From Burkholderia sp. IMCC1007 (lineage in GTDB: Bacteria; Pseudomonadota; Gammaproteobacteria; Burkholderiales; Burkholderiaceae), in contig NZ_JAPVQY010000022.1 of the NCBI RefSeq assembly GCF_027257875.1, positions 43,124-107,123 of the forward strand: a stretch of 64,000 bases of DNA. The letters run 5' to 3'. The position numbers and the translations under genes were made by a program. Below, piece by piece: positions 27,514-36,370 of the stretch. A model generated the notes under the pieces. It had not been told where the DNA came from and did not search any database. It was given only the letters and a program-made list of their open reading frames with translations. Numbering within the stretch: position 1 is the stretch's first letter; every line of letters starts with the position of its first letter.

Positions 27514-28125
27514 ATGCAACATCCGACCATCCGCACCCTGGCCGGCGCGAGCGCGCCGACGTCGATCGACGCCGCCCGCACCGCGCTGCTGGTGATCGAT
27601 TTCCAGAACGAGTATTTCAGCGGCCGCCTGCCGATTCCGGAAGGGCCGCGCGCGCTGGGCAACGCGCAGCGCGTGATCGCCTTCGCCGATCGCGCGGGCA
27701 TTCCGGTGTTCCATATCCAGCACGTCGGCGCGGCCGGCGGCCCGATCTTCGCGGACGGCAGCGAAGGGTTCCGCTTTCATGCGGACCTGCAACCGGCGCC
27801 GCGGCACACCGTCGTGAAGAAGACGTCGGTCAGCGTGTTTCCGACGACCGACATCGACGCGCGCATGAAGGCGGCCGGGATCGACACGCTGATCGTCACC
27901 GGGCTGATGACGCATGCATGCGTTGCCGGTGCCGCGCGCGATGCGGTGCCGCTCGGCTATGCGGTGATCGTCGTCGACGATGCATGCGCAACGCGCGACC
28001 TCGATGTCGCGGACGGCAGCACGGTGCCGCACCGCGACCTCCATCGCGCGACGCTGGCCGCGCTGTCGGATACGTTCGGCGACGTGCTGACCACCGATCA
28101 GCTGCTCGCGCTCGACGTCGCCTGA
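27514..28125 (+). CDS. Isochorismatase-like cysteine hydrolase
   Basis: Cytosolic hydrolase of 203 residues. The catalytic triad of the family is visible: Asp29 in LLVIDFQNEY, Lys102/103 in VVKKTSVSVF and Cys136 in THACVAGAARDA. Members cleave amides such as nicotinamide, N-carbamoylsarcosine or maleamate, or isochorismate. The non-prolyl cis-peptide position after Gly-Leu-Met-Thr-His also fits. The substrate cannot be fixed. ATG 27514 has GAGAG upstream. It faces the convergent YtcJ-like amidohydrolase gene, which might act in a related salvage step. Confidence 0.88.
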   Translation: MQHPTIRTLAGASAPTSIDAARTALLVIDFQNEYFSGRLPIPEGPRALGNAQRVIAFADRAGIPVFHIQHVGAAGGPIFADGSEGFRFHADLQPAPRHTVVKKTSVSVFPTTDIDARMKAAGIDTLIVTGLMTHACVAGAARDAVPLGYAVIVVDDACATRDLDVADGSTVPHRDLHRATLAALSDTFGDVLTTDQLLALDVA

Positions 28126-28176
28126 CGAGCGCGCGGCCGGCGTACGGCGGGCGTTCGGCCGGTGCTCGGCTGGGGC

Positions 28177-29802
28177 TCAATCGGCCCAGCCCGGCGCCGC
28201 ATACACGACTTCGCCGCGGAAGCAGGTCTCGAGCACGCGGGTCTGCGCGAACGTGCCGACCGGGTGTTCGAAAGGATTGCGGTCGAGGATCGCGAGGCTC
28301 GCGTCCTTGCCCGCTTCGAGCGACCCGGTGCAATCGTCGAAGCGCAGCGCATACGCGGTGTTCACCGTATAGGCCTCGAGCATGGTGAGCAGGTCGAGAC
28401 GTTCGTGCGGGTTCCACGGCGGGCTGTCCGGCTGGTCGATCAGCCGGTGCGTGACGCCGGTCTGGATGATCTGCATCGGATCCATCGTGCTGACCGACCA
28501 GTCGGAGCCCGCCGCGAGCATCGCGCCCGCATTGCGCAGGCTGCGGAACGGATAGTTGCGGGCGGTGCGTTCGGCGCCGAGCAGGTCGCGATAGAGCTGC
28601 TGCTGCTCGTCGCGCGCGGCCGTCCACAGGGTCTGGACGCTCGCGATCGCGCCGAGCCGGTTGAAGCGGCCCATGTCGGCCGGATCGACGAGCTGCAGGT
28701 GCGCGAGCTGCGCGCGCCGGTCGCGCATGCCGTTGCGGATCTGCACGTATTCGAGCGCGTCGAGCGTCATGCGTACCGCGCGGTCGGCCAGCGTATGGAA
28801 GTGCAGGTCGAAGCCGGCCGTATCGGCGAGCAGGCAGATTTCGTTGAGTGCGTCCTGGCTCCATAGCGCGAGGCCGCAGTCGTCGGTGCCGGCGTACGGT
28901 TCGAGCAGCGCGGCGGTTTTCGATTCGGGCACGCCGTCGACGAAGATCTTCACCGTATGCAGACGCAGGTTGTCGCGCTCGTACTCGCGACGCCACGCGA
29001 CGAAGCGCTCGATCTGTTCGCGCGGATCGCGGCGCGGGTTCGCGTAGAGCCCCGCGCTCACGTACGTCTTCAACTGGCCGGCCCGTTGCGCGGCGGCATA
29101 CGCTTTGAGCTCGGCTTCCTCGACGCGCGCGTCGAACCAGCCCGTGATCCCGTAGCCGTGCGCCATCGCATGCGCTTTCGCGAGCGACTTCGGATAGCCG
29201 GCCGGACTCAGTTGCGGAATGATCGGGCAGACGCGGTAGAACGCCGCTTCGTGCACGACGCCGTTCGGCGCACCCGACGCGTCGCGCTCGTACACGCCGC
29301 CGGTCGGATCGGGCGTATCGGCCGTAATGCCGGCCGCTTCCAGCCCCTTCGTATTGAGACAGCCGCTGTGCACGTCGAAGCCGACCACGAGCAGCGGCCG
29401 GTCGGGCACGATCCGGTCGAGCAGTTCGCGGCTCGGATAGGCGCCGAACGCGGCGAGGTTCGCGCCGCCGAGATAGACCCACGGTTCGTCCGGCGTCGCG
29501 TCGGCACACGCGCGGATGCGCTGCAGGATCGTGTCCGGGTCGTTGATCCCGGACAGATCGAAGTCGCCGAGAATCTGGTGACCTTCGAGCGGGTGCACGT
29601 GGCCGTCGATCAGGCCCGGCAGCATCAGCCTGCCGGCCAGATCGACCCTGCGCGTCGCGGGGCCGGCGAGCGGGCGGATGTCGTCGTCGCGGCCGACGGC
29701 GACGATCTTGCCGTCCTTCGTGGCGAGCGCCTGCGCGAAGCGGCGCTGTGCGTCGCCGGTGTAGAGCAGGCCGTTCAGATAGACGGTATCGGCGTGTTGC
29801 AT
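28177..29802 (-). CDS. Amidohydrolase family protein (YtcJ-like)
   Basis: Metal-dependent hydrolase of 541 residues, normal for the YtcJ/exoenzyme-regulatory subgroup. The strand-1 metal motif is DGHVHP, the later His pair is in LHFHTLADRAV, LAHLQ supplies another ligand and AAGSDWSV the catalytic Asp. The end (LEAGKDASLAILDRNPF) is the usual composite beta-sandwich signature. GGAGGAG precedes ATG 29802. The physiological substrate is unknown for nearly all members. The 358 bases upstream (29803-30160) hold its promoter region and no gene I can support. Confidence 0.88.
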   Translation of the reverse strand: MQHADTVYLNGLLYTGDAQRRFAQALATKDGKIVAVGRDDDIRPLAGPATRRVDLAGRLMLPGLIDGHVHPLEGHQILGDFDLSGINDPDTILQRIRACADATPDEPWVYLGGANLAAFGAYPSRELLDRIVPDRPLLVVGFDVHSGCLNTKGLEAAGITADTPDPTGGVYERDASGAPNGVVHEAAFYRVCPIIPQLSPAGYPKSLAKAHAMAHGYGITGWFDARVEEAELKAYAAAQRAGQLKTYVSAGLYANPRRDPREQIERFVAWRREYERDNLRLHTVKIFVDGVPESKTAALLEPYAGTDDCGLALWSQDALNEICLLADTAGFDLHFHTLADRAVRMTLDALEYVQIRNGMRDRRAQLAHLQLVDPADMGRFNRLGAIASVQTLWTAARDEQQQLYRDLLGAERTARNYPFRSLRNAGAMLAAGSDWSVSTMDPMQIIQTGVTHRLIDQPDSPPWNPHERLDLLTMLEAYTVNTAYALRFDDCTGSLEAGKDASLAILDRNPFEHPVGTFAQTRVLETCFRGEVVYAAPGWAD

Positions 29803-30160
29803 GTGTCTCCTCCGGATCGGGGAATCGACGGGCGCACGCGTGCATCGGACGGGCCGTCAGGCTCGTCCGGTCGCATGGACCCGGTCGGGTTGGAATGGAA
29901 TGAAGGGCGTTATGCCCGTGTGCGGCGCGGTACGCGATGCGGTTTGGCCGATCGAGGCATGTCGGCCTGTCGTCGGCGGAGCGCACGCCCGGCCGTGCGG
30001 GGCGGTGTGCATCCGTGGTTCGGCATCGCGTGTCTCCGTTGCATCCGACGCGTCGCTGCAGTCGGGTGGGTCAGATACTAGGAGCGGGCCGGGCGGCTGT
30101 CTGTCATCGTTTTAAGGACAAGCGCGACAAAGGTGGGAAGGCGGAACAGGGAAGGAGGAA

Positions 30161-30216
30161 GGCGGAAGGCGGACGGCGGAAGGCGGAAGGCGGAAGGCGG
30201 AAGGCGGAAGGCGGAC
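30161..30216. repeat. Heptamer tandem repeat, eight copies of GGCGGAA/GGCGGAC
   Basis: Eight 7-base units in a row. Copies 2 and 8 end in C instead of A. The array runs directly into the octamer array at 30217. Confidence 0.95.
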
Positions 30217-30320
30217 GGCGACAAGGCGACAAGGCGACAAGGCGACAAGGCGACAAGGCGACAAGGCGACAAGGCGACAAGGCGACAAGGCGACAAGGCG
30301 ACAAGGCGACAAGGCGACAA
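30217..30320. repeat. Octamer tandem repeat, thirteen exact copies of GGCGACAA
   Basis: Thirteen identical 8-base units, abutting the heptamer array. It ends 33 bases beyond the stop codon of the LuxR-family gene on the minus strand. Eight-base steps shift the frame, so read-through or frameshifted reading on the minus strand would give a repeating eight-residue peptide. Confidence 0.95.
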
Positions 30321-30352
30321 GGCGCCAGAAGGCGCCGCCGAGATTCGATTCT

Positions 30353-31168
30353 CTAGCGATCGCCGACGGCCGGCGCCTCCTCGTCCGTCACACACCATGC
30401 AAAGAGCCCGGCCCGATTCGCGATGGCGAGCTTCGCGAGCGCGCGACCGAGGTAGGTACGCACGCTGCTCGGCTTGAGCGCGAGCGTGTCCGCGATCTGC
30501 GGAACGGGCCGACCTTGCAGCACGGCGCCGCACACGAGCCGCTCGCGCTGCGACAGCGCGGCGCCGCTGGCCGCGAGCCGTTGCTCGAACCGTTGCAGCA
30601 GCGCGCCGTCGTCCTGGCGCGGCGTGACACGCGCCAGCCGCGCATGCTGGATCAGCAGCGGCAGCACGAAATCGCCGAGCTGCCGCAGCAGGGTCAGCTC
30701 GGCCAGCGTATAGGACGGCTGGCCGCGCCGCCGGAACAGCGAGAACGCGTAGACGTAGTCGCGCTCGCTGCCGAGCAGCGTGCAGTCCTCGCCGAGATCG
30801 CCCAGCGCGAAGTGGCGTCCGTACTCGGTCGCCGTGTCGATTTCCTCGTTGCACGAGAACACGAGCTGCGAATCGGTGACGCGTTCGATATGCGGGAGCA
30901 ACGTGTCGCTGCGCCAGTCGCCCTGTGTATACAGATCGAGCGCATGGCGCGTGCCGCCGGGATCGTCGCCGCCCGCGAAGAACAGCACGTCGACGCCGTC
31001 GACTGCCTGCGAACCCGCGCCGCGCCGGTAACGGGTCGCGACGCTGTAGTGGGATTGCGGATCGACCGTTTCGCGCAGCCATGCCCAGAGCCGGGCGGGG
31101 AACTGCGAACTGCCGAGGCTGGCGACCAGGTCGCCGGCGCTATTCAGGGAAATGTGGGCGGGGCTCAT
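30353..31168 (-). CDS. LuxR family helix-turn-helix transcriptional regulator
   Basis: Regulator of about 271 residues. The C-terminal GerE-type helix-turn-helix is clear: LSQRERLVCGAVLQGRPVPQIADTLALKPSSVRTYLGRALAKLAIANRAGLFAW. The N-terminal ~200 residues form no domain I recognise beyond a possible GAF-like sensor. An in-frame ATG at 31180 adds four residues and neither start has a good ribosome site. The gene ends next to a compound VNTR that could in principle extend its 3' end. It has no obvious partner gene. Confidence 0.85.
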   Translation of the reverse strand: MSPAHISLNSAGDLVASLGSSQFPARLWAWLRETVDPQSHYSVATRYRRGAGSQAVDGVDVLFFAGGDDPGGTRHALDLYTQGDWRSDTLLPHIERVTDSQLVFSCNEEIDTATEYGRHFALGDLGEDCTLLGSERDYVYAFSLFRRRGQPSYTLAELTLLRQLGDFVLPLLIQHARLARVTPRQDDGALLQRFEQRLAASGAALSQRERLVCGAVLQGRPVPQIADTLALKPSSVRTYLGRALAKLAIANRAGLFAWCVTDEEAPAVGDR

Positions 31169-31330
31169 CGTTGACACCATTCTTCGCGAACGGCCGCCCG
31201 CGCCGGCCGTGCTGCGCGCTATGGCGCACGGACGGATGGCGGCCCCGACCCGATCATGGGAGCCGGGGCGGCGTGGCGGCGATGCACGATTGTAGGTGAC
31301 TCAGCCGGGCGATCGCCGACGCGTCTGCTG

Positions 31331-31708
31331 CTATCGCCAGGCGCCGTCGACGTAGATCCACACTTGGCCTTGGCGCCGCCAGTACCCCGGAACCCATCGA
31401 TGCCCGGGGCGACGGGCGACCCACCGTCCGGACACCCATACATAGCGGCCGCGCTGCCAGCGCCAATAGCCGTCGGTCCAGACGTAGCCGTGCGACCTCG
31501 GTGGCGGCGGCCGGCGGTCGTGTCTCGGCGCGGGCGGCGCAAAGCGGGGGCGATCCGGATAAGGCGGCCGGCCGGGCTCGTGGTTCGGACGTTGCGGCCG
31601 ATATCCCGGCGGCGGCGCGGGCTGAGCAAAGGCGGTACGCAACCAGCCGCCGGTACCGACGAGGGCGGCGGTCAGTCCGACGGCGCGCAACAGTGAGCGT
31701 CGATTCAT
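31331..31708 (-). CDS. YXWGXW repeat-containing protein with Tat-like signal
   Basis: Small exported protein of 125 residues. The N-terminus NRRSLLRAVGLTAALVGTGG has a twin-arginine pattern and ends with an AxA-like site (TAFAQ). A Pro/Arg-rich linker follows, then aromatic repeats GYVWTDGYWRWQ, RYVWVSGRWV and HRWVPGYWRRQG. These match the YXWGXW repeat family found in Burkholderia and other proteobacteria, whose function is unknown. The protein is probably periplasmic or surface-associated. The gene stands alone between a LuxR gene and the porin leader. Confidence 0.82.
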   Translation of the reverse strand: MNRRSLLRAVGLTAALVGTGGWLRTAFAQPAPPPGYRPQRPNHEPGRPPYPDRPRFAPPAPRHDRRPPPPRSHGYVWTDGYWRWQRGRYVWVSGRWVARRPGHRWVPGYWRRQGQVWIYVDGAWR

Positions 31709-32330
31709 GGAGGCCTCTTCTGTAATAGGGACCGCCTTACATTAGCCTGCCAGTCCTGCGGGCGCGTTACGACGAGCGTTAAGCGTGTTACTGCATGTCA
31801 CGGCGGCGGCCGCCGCTCGCGCCGCCTTTTTGCGGCAAGTCGCCCGTTGCGCAGGCGCTTGCGCAGGCGAATCGCGGCCGCGGTAGCAGCGTCACCCTTC
31901 GTTTACTGCTGTTTACCCGTCGGCCGTTGAATTTTTAGTCGGTCAAAGCGGAATTTGCGGTGAAATTGAGGTAAAAGTTGCCGATTTCGGGCTGAAGCCC
32001 GGTTCCGCTTGTTGTTTCTATGCAACCGTCAAGGTGATGACACGAAAGAATGGTGGGATGAAAGCCTCCAAAAAGTGCACGTCAAGAAGCCAAAAAAAGA
32101 AGCTAAAACAAATACTTATAACGCGTCCCCATTTTCATTATTTCTAGTTCTGGAAAAGCTTATTTCTTTATTTGCGGATCGCGCCCCTAGGGTACACCCC
32201 TAAACTCACGGTTCCCAAACGGGCAACTATCCGGGCGCAGCCAGCAGTACCGATGGCGTTTCCGGGCGGTTGCAGACCGTTTATGAACAAGGTCGCGAGA
32301 CCTGCCTCTTTTTAGAAGGGAGCTCCACGA
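31709..32330. promoter_or_regulatory. 622-base intergenic region with AT-rich porin leader
   Basis: No gene is supported here. The stretch from about 32030 to 32185 is markedly AT-rich against its surroundings and contains long A- and T-tracts, for example around 32087-32115 and 32131-32175. It most likely holds the promoter and bent upstream DNA of the strongly expressed porin gene that follows. I could not fix a -35/-10 pair. Confidence 0.5.
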
Positions 32331-33455
32331 ATGAACAAGACTCTGATCGTTGCAGCAGCTGCAGCATCGTTCGCTACCGTCGCTCACGCGCAAAGCAGCG
32401 TCACGCTGTACGGCGTGCTGGACGCAGGCATCACCTACACGAGCAACGTCCAGCCGGCACTCGGCCAAGGTGGCAAGTCGCGTTGGGCGATGGGTTCGGG
32501 CATTGACCAGAGCCGTTTCGGCCTGCGCGGTTCGGAAGACCTCGGTGGTGGCCTGAAGGCAATCTTCACGTTGGAAAGCGGCTTCAACATCGGTAACGGC
32601 AAGTTCGCGAACGGCAACGGCGGCATGTTCAACCGTCAAGCTTTCGTCGGCCTGTCGAGCCAGTACGGCACGGTCACGCTGGGTAAGCAGTATGACGCAA
32701 CGCAAGACTACCTGGCGCCGCTGACGGCAACGGGCTCGTGGGGCGGCACGTACTTCGCGCACCCGCTGAACCTCGACCGTCTGAGCACGAACGGTGATGT
32801 CGCACAGAACAACACGATCAAGTTCACGAGCGCGAACTACGCTGGCCTGCAATTCGGCGGCACGTACTCGTTCTCGAACAACACGAACTTCGGCAACAAC
32901 CGTGCGTACAGCGCGGGTGCTGCATACCAGTTCCAAGGTCTGAAGCTGGCTGCTGCATACTCGCAAGCGAACCTGGGTGACGGTACGAACGCAAACGGCG
33001 CAACGTCGTCGGCGATCGGTGGCATCGCTTCCCAAGGCCGCGTCCGCACGTACGGCGCTGCTGCTGGCTACGCATTCGGCCCGGCACAAGTCGGCGCTGC
33101 ATGGACGCAAGCACGTCTTGACAACAACGCAGTCGGTGCTCTGGGCTCGGTGCGCACCGACAACTACGAAGTCAACGCGAAGTACAACCTGACGCCGGCT
33201 CTCGGCCTGGGCGCTGCTTACACGTACACGAACGCGAAGATCAACAACGGCAGCACGCACTGGAACCAGTTCGGTCTGCAAGCTGACTACGCACTGTCGA
33301 AGCGCACGGACGTCTACGCACAAGCTGTGTACCAGCGCGCAGCGAAGAACGGCGTTGGCGCGTCGATCTACAACGGCGACAGCTTCAGCAACAACCTGCC
33401 GAGCTCGTCGATCAACCAAACCGCAGCAACGGTTGGTCTGCGTCACCGCTTCTAA
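32331..33455 (+). CDS. Outer-membrane porin (Gram-negative trimeric type)
   Basis: General diffusion porin of 374 residues. A signal peptide ends in AHA, and the mature protein begins QSSVTLYGVLDAGITY, the usual start of Burkholderia porins. SRFGLRGSEDLGGGLKAIFTLESGF, the FxRQAFVGL strand and a C-terminal VGLRHRF ending in Phe (needed for outer-membrane assembly) are all present. Codon choice is more biased (AACGGC, CTGGGC, low rare codons) than in neighbours, as expected for high expression. AAGGGAG precedes ATG, and a strong terminator follows the stop. Confidence 0.95.
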   Translation: MNKTLIVAAAAASFATVAHAQSSVTLYGVLDAGITYTSNVQPALGQGGKSRWAMGSGIDQSRFGLRGSEDLGGGLKAIFTLESGFNIGNGKFANGNGGMFNRQAFVGLSSQYGTVTLGKQYDATQDYLAPLTATGSWGGTYFAHPLNLDRLSTNGDVAQNNTIKFTSANYAGLQFGGTYSFSNNTNFGNNRAYSAGAAYQFQGLKLAAAYSQANLGDGTNANGATSSAIGGIASQGRVRTYGAAAGYAFGPAQVGAAWTQARLDNNAVGALGSVRTDNYEVNAKYNLTPALGLGAAYTYTNAKINNGSTHWNQFGLQADYALSKRTDVYAQAVYQRAAKNGVGASIYNGDSFSNNLPSSSINQTAATVGLRHRF

Positions 33456-33488
33456 GCGTGACGGCTGGGTAACCAGCTTCGCAGCATC

Positions 33489-33517
33489 AAAAAAGGCGCC
33501 TTCGGGCGCCTTTTTTT
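33489..33517 (+). terminator. Rho-independent terminator of the porin gene
   Basis: GGCGCC - TTCG - GGCGCC hairpin flanked by six A and seven T. The UUCG tetraloop makes it very stable. Confidence 0.95.
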
Positions 33518-33647
33518 CGTGCGTCGGCGGCTGAAGCGATTGTGACGCCGGCGATGGAAGAAGGCGTTCACACGCAAAAAAGCGAGGCCTCGTGCCTAGC
33601 TTTGTTCGTTTTGCGCCGCGACAGCGCGCGCGGGCCGGCCGCCGGCG

Positions 33648-34046
33648 TCAGCGCGTGAATTCGCCGTTGGCTTCCGGCTGGAACACGATGGCGGCGACTT
33701 TCATCAGCTTCTCGGCGCCGCTCGGCTGCATGACCTTGACGAGCTGGCCGCGCTGCGCGCCCAGCAAAGCCATGCCGACCGGCGAGAACACGTTCAGACG
33801 CCCCAGTTCGAGATTGGCGGCGTCGGGATAAACGATCGTCCACGTGGCCTGTTCCTGCGACGTTTCGTCGAGCAGCGTGATCTGCGAGTTCATCGTGACG
33901 ACGTTGGCCTTCACGGCGTCGGGCTGGACGATGTCGGCACGCTCGAGCAGCGTGTCGAGCATCGTCTGGAATCGGGGATTGTTTTCGGCGTGCTTCTCGA
34001 GGCGGGCGACGTCGAGTTCGGTCAGCTGGTAAAGGCGTTGTTTCAT
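33648..34046 (-). CDS. rnk: Nucleoside diphosphate kinase regulator
   Basis: Cytoplasmic protein of 132 residues. The C-terminal GreA/GreB-type domain is visible (YPDAANLELGRLNVFSPVGMALLGAQRGQLVKV) after a short helical region. This matches Rnk, which binds RNA polymerase in place of Gre factors and affects NDP kinase levels. ATG 34046 has GGAG upstream; the longer frame from 34070 lacks one. The gene is convergent with the porin gene, beyond the porin terminator. Confidence 0.88.
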   Translation of the reverse strand: MKQRLYQLTELDVARLEKHAENNPRFQTMLDTLLERADIVQPDAVKANVVTMNSQITLLDETSQEQATWTIVYPDAANLELGRLNVFSPVGMALLGAQRGQLVKVMQPSGAEKLMKVAAIVFQPEANGEFTR

Positions 34047-34560
34047 GGAGGTTCTCCAAATGATCGGCATGGGACAGGCGTGGCGTGCCTATGAGGATCG
34101 CCCGGAGCCCGTCTGACGTGGCTCCGGGAAGGAGACCAACCGGTCAGATCGGGCGCCGGGCGACGGCGAGCGGCGCCTGGGCCGTGCGTCGAGCGTAGGG
34201 GTGCGCCGGATGGCCGACGCGCGCACGCACGCCGGCCGGACCGGACGGCGAAACGGAAAAGGGCGTGAGCGCGTGCATGGCGGATCGATTATCGACGGAT
34301 GAATAAAACCTTACGATTCTACAACATAACCCTCCAGGAGGGTAATGCGAGCGTCAGCCATTCGTCAGGTATTGTTGTGGAAATGACTTAAGTGATCGCG
34401 ATCTCAACGACGAACAGCCACCAATTTTTGTCAAAAATGCAACGCTGTATGTTCAAACCAAGGGTTTCCCCTTGGTATCGCGAGAACTACACTTCTTCCA
34501 TCGCTTCAGACAGTCCTGCCGGGAGCGACGCCACAAGAGAACATATTTCGGAGGTCCACC
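34047..34560. promoter_or_regulatory. 514-base intergenic region between rnk and the DUF4148 gene
   Basis: No gene is supported. A compact dyad CCCTCC-A-GGAGGG (34330-34342) and a 10-base palindrome GATCGCGATC (near 34394) are the only structures I see. Both precede the DUF4148 gene and may be regulatory. Confidence 0.4.
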
Positions 34561-34890
34561 ATGAAGTCGATTATCTACGCAGCGATCGCTGCGTCCGTCC
34601 TTGCCGCCCCGATTGCATCGTTCGCACAGTCCGACGAGGGCTTGACCCGCGCACAGGTCCGGGCCGATCTCGTGCAGCTCGAACAGAACGGCTACAAGCC
34701 GCTCGCGAGCGATGCGCAATATCCGCAGGACATCCAGGCCGCAGAACAGCGCATCCAGCCGAACCAGCCGATGCTCGCGCAAGCCGATACGAGCGGCTAC
34801 GGTGCGGTGGCGACCGCCGCCGGCCAGTCGGGCCGCCGCATCACGCGTGAAGCCCCGAACCCCGTGAATTCGGTCTACTTCGGCAACTGA
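34561..34890 (+). CDS. DUF4148 domain-containing exported protein
   Basis: Small periplasmic protein of 109 residues. A signal peptide (MKSIIYAAIAASVLAAPIASFAQ) precedes the DUF4148 core LTRAQVRADLVQLEQNGYKP with YPQDIQAAEQRI. The family is abundant in Burkholderia and of unknown function, often in several stress-responsive copies. A CGGAGG ribosome site is present and a terminator lies 110 bases downstream, so it is a single-gene transcript. Confidence 0.85.
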   Translation: MKSIIYAAIAASVLAAPIASFAQSDEGLTRAQVRADLVQLEQNGYKPLASDAQYPQDIQAAEQRIQPNQPMLAQADTSGYGAVATAAGQSGRRITREAPNPVNSVYFGN

Positions 34891-34999
34891 ACACCCCGGG
34901 TCTGCCCGAGCACAGCATGTGACCGACGGGGCGCGCGCCACTCGCGCGCGTCCGCGTCAGCAGAGCAGAACCTCCGTCGCCGCATTCCGGCGGCTTTCC

Positions 35000-35030
35000 G
35001 CCCAGACGCTCGCGCGTTTGGGCCTTTTTT
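35000..35030 (+). terminator. Rho-independent terminator after the DUF4148 gene
   Basis: GCCCAGACGC - TCGC - GCGTTTGGGC, a 10-bp stem with one G-T pair, followed by C and six T. Confidence 0.85.
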
Positions 35031-35042
35031 GCTGGGGGTGGG

Positions 35043-35504
35043 TCAGACGGACGTGACCGTGGGCGTGCCGTGGATGTAGTGTTCGAGCTGGCTGATGGTG
35101 AACTGCTGGTCGGCAATCACGCTCTTCACGAGGTCGCCGATCGAGATCAGGCCGATCAGCTTGCCGCCGTCGAGAACGGGGAGGTGGCGCATCCGGTGCT
35201 CGGTCATCAGCGCCATGCACTCGTCGGTGGATTGTGACGGTTCGACGTAGCGCACCTTGGTCGTCATGATTTCGTCGACGCGGGTGGCCTTCGACGAACG
35301 ATCCTGCAGCACGACCTTGCGCGCGTAGTCTCGTTCGGTAACGATGCCTGCGATGTCGTCGCCGTCCATGACCAGCAATGCGCCGATGCCTTTTTCCGCC
35401 ATCAGCTTGATGGCGTCGTAGACAAAATCGGCTTTCGTGACGGTGTAGATCGTGCGGCCCGAATCGGGCTTGGCTTTGAGAATCTGCGCGACAGTCGTGC
35501 TCAT
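35043..35504 (-). CDS. CBS domain-pair protein
   Basis: Cytosolic protein of 153 residues built from two CBS domains: DFVYDAIKLMAEKGIGALLVMDGDDIAGIVTERDY and QSTDECMALMTEHRMRHLPVLDGGKLIGLISIGDL. Stand-alone CBS pairs bind adenine nucleotides or S-adenosylmethionine and act as energy or signal sensors. No partner enzyme domain is attached. CGGAG precedes the ATG. It is convergent with the DUF4148 gene and divergent from ribA. Confidence 0.9.
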   Translation of the reverse strand: MSTTVAQILKAKPDSGRTIYTVTKADFVYDAIKLMAEKGIGALLVMDGDDIAGIVTERDYARKVVLQDRSSKATRVDEIMTTKVRYVEPSQSTDECMALMTEHRMRHLPVLDGGKLIGLISIGDLVKSVIADQQFTISQLEHYIHGTPTVTSV

Positions 35505-35679
35505 TTGCTTTCTCCGTGTGCTGAGCGATGCAGGGAAGGCAGGGCGTGATGCGCGTCACCCGATGAGCCAGTATAGCCGGGCCTGCGGCGGCAGTCGCGT
35601 GACGTTTCCAGATTAGCGGTAAACTCCCGTCACGCACTATCCACATAACTCCTACATTCCTGATCGTTCGATTGAATTC

Positions 35680-36330
35680 ATGAAGTCTTCGCGTCCCCAA
35701 TCGCCCACGCCGGGCAATGGCCACGCCGACGAGTGCGTGACGCTCGTCGCCACCGCGTCGCTGCCCACGCGCTACGGCACGTTCACGTCGTACGCTTTCC
35801 GCGTATCGGGCAGCGATGCCGAACACCTCGCGCTCGTGATGGGCGACGTCACCGGCGAGCAGTCCGTGCTGGCGCGGCTGCATTCCGAGTGCCTGACCGG
35901 CGACGTGTTCGGCTCCTACCGCTGCGATTGCGGCGAGCAGCTCGATCTCGCGCTGCGCTACATCGCCGCGGAAGACCGTGGCGTGCTGCTCTATCTGCGC
36001 GGCCATGAAGGGCGCGGCATCGGCCTGAGCAACAAGATTCGCGCGTATGCGCTGCAGGAGCAGGGGCGCGATACCGTCGAGGCCAATCTCGATCTCGGGC
36101 TGCCCGACGACGCGCGTGAATACGACTCCGCCGCGGCGATCCTGCGGATCCTCGGTGTGACGTCGGTGCGACTGATGAGCAACAACCCGAAGAAGTTCGA
36201 CACGCTGGCGAAGCACGGCATTCCCGTGTGCGAACGCGTCGCGCTTGCGGTGCCGGTGCGCGAGGAAAACGAGCGCTATATCCGGACCAAGCAGGCGAAG
36301 TTCGGGCATTACTTCGAAGAGAACGAATAG
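35680..36330 (+). CDS. ribA: GTP cyclohydrolase II
   Basis: Riboflavin-pathway enzyme of 216 residues that converts GTP to diaminohydroxy-ribosylaminopyrimidine phosphate and formate. The zinc motif is [20 protein letters not shown] (three Cys), the GTP-binding segment [16 protein letters not shown] and the late SNNPKK are intact. It is a stand-alone RibA, not fused to RibB. Start ATG 35680 has a weak ribosome site. It is not in a riboflavin operon here, so it may be a second copy serving extra flavin demand. Confidence 0.94.
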   Translation: MKSSRPQSPTPGNGHADECVTLVATASLPTRYGTFTSYAFRVSGSDAEHLALVMGDVTGEQSVLARLHSECLTGDVFGSYRCDCGEQLDLALRYIAAEDRGVLLYLRGHEGRGIGLSNKIRAYALQEQGRDTVEANLDLGLPDDAREYDSAAAILRILGVTSVRLMSNNPKKFDTLAKHGIPVCERVALAVPVREENERYIRTKQAKFGHYFEENE

Positions 36331-36347
36331 TCGGATCGAGATACGGA

Positions 36348-36370
36348 TGAACGCCCGCTGTCGGCGTTCA
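36348..36370 (+). terminator. Hairpin downstream of ribA
   Basis: TGAACGCC - seven bases - GGCGTTCA, 18 bases after the stop. There is no T-run, so termination is uncertain. Confidence 0.45.

Noticed and set aside
30161..30320. CRISPR-like regular repeats
   Set aside because: Units are 7 and 8 bases with no spacers; this is a simple VNTR.
32009..32203. A 64-codon frame in the porin leader
   Set aside because: AT-rich leader DNA, no ribosome site, no family; more likely promoter region.
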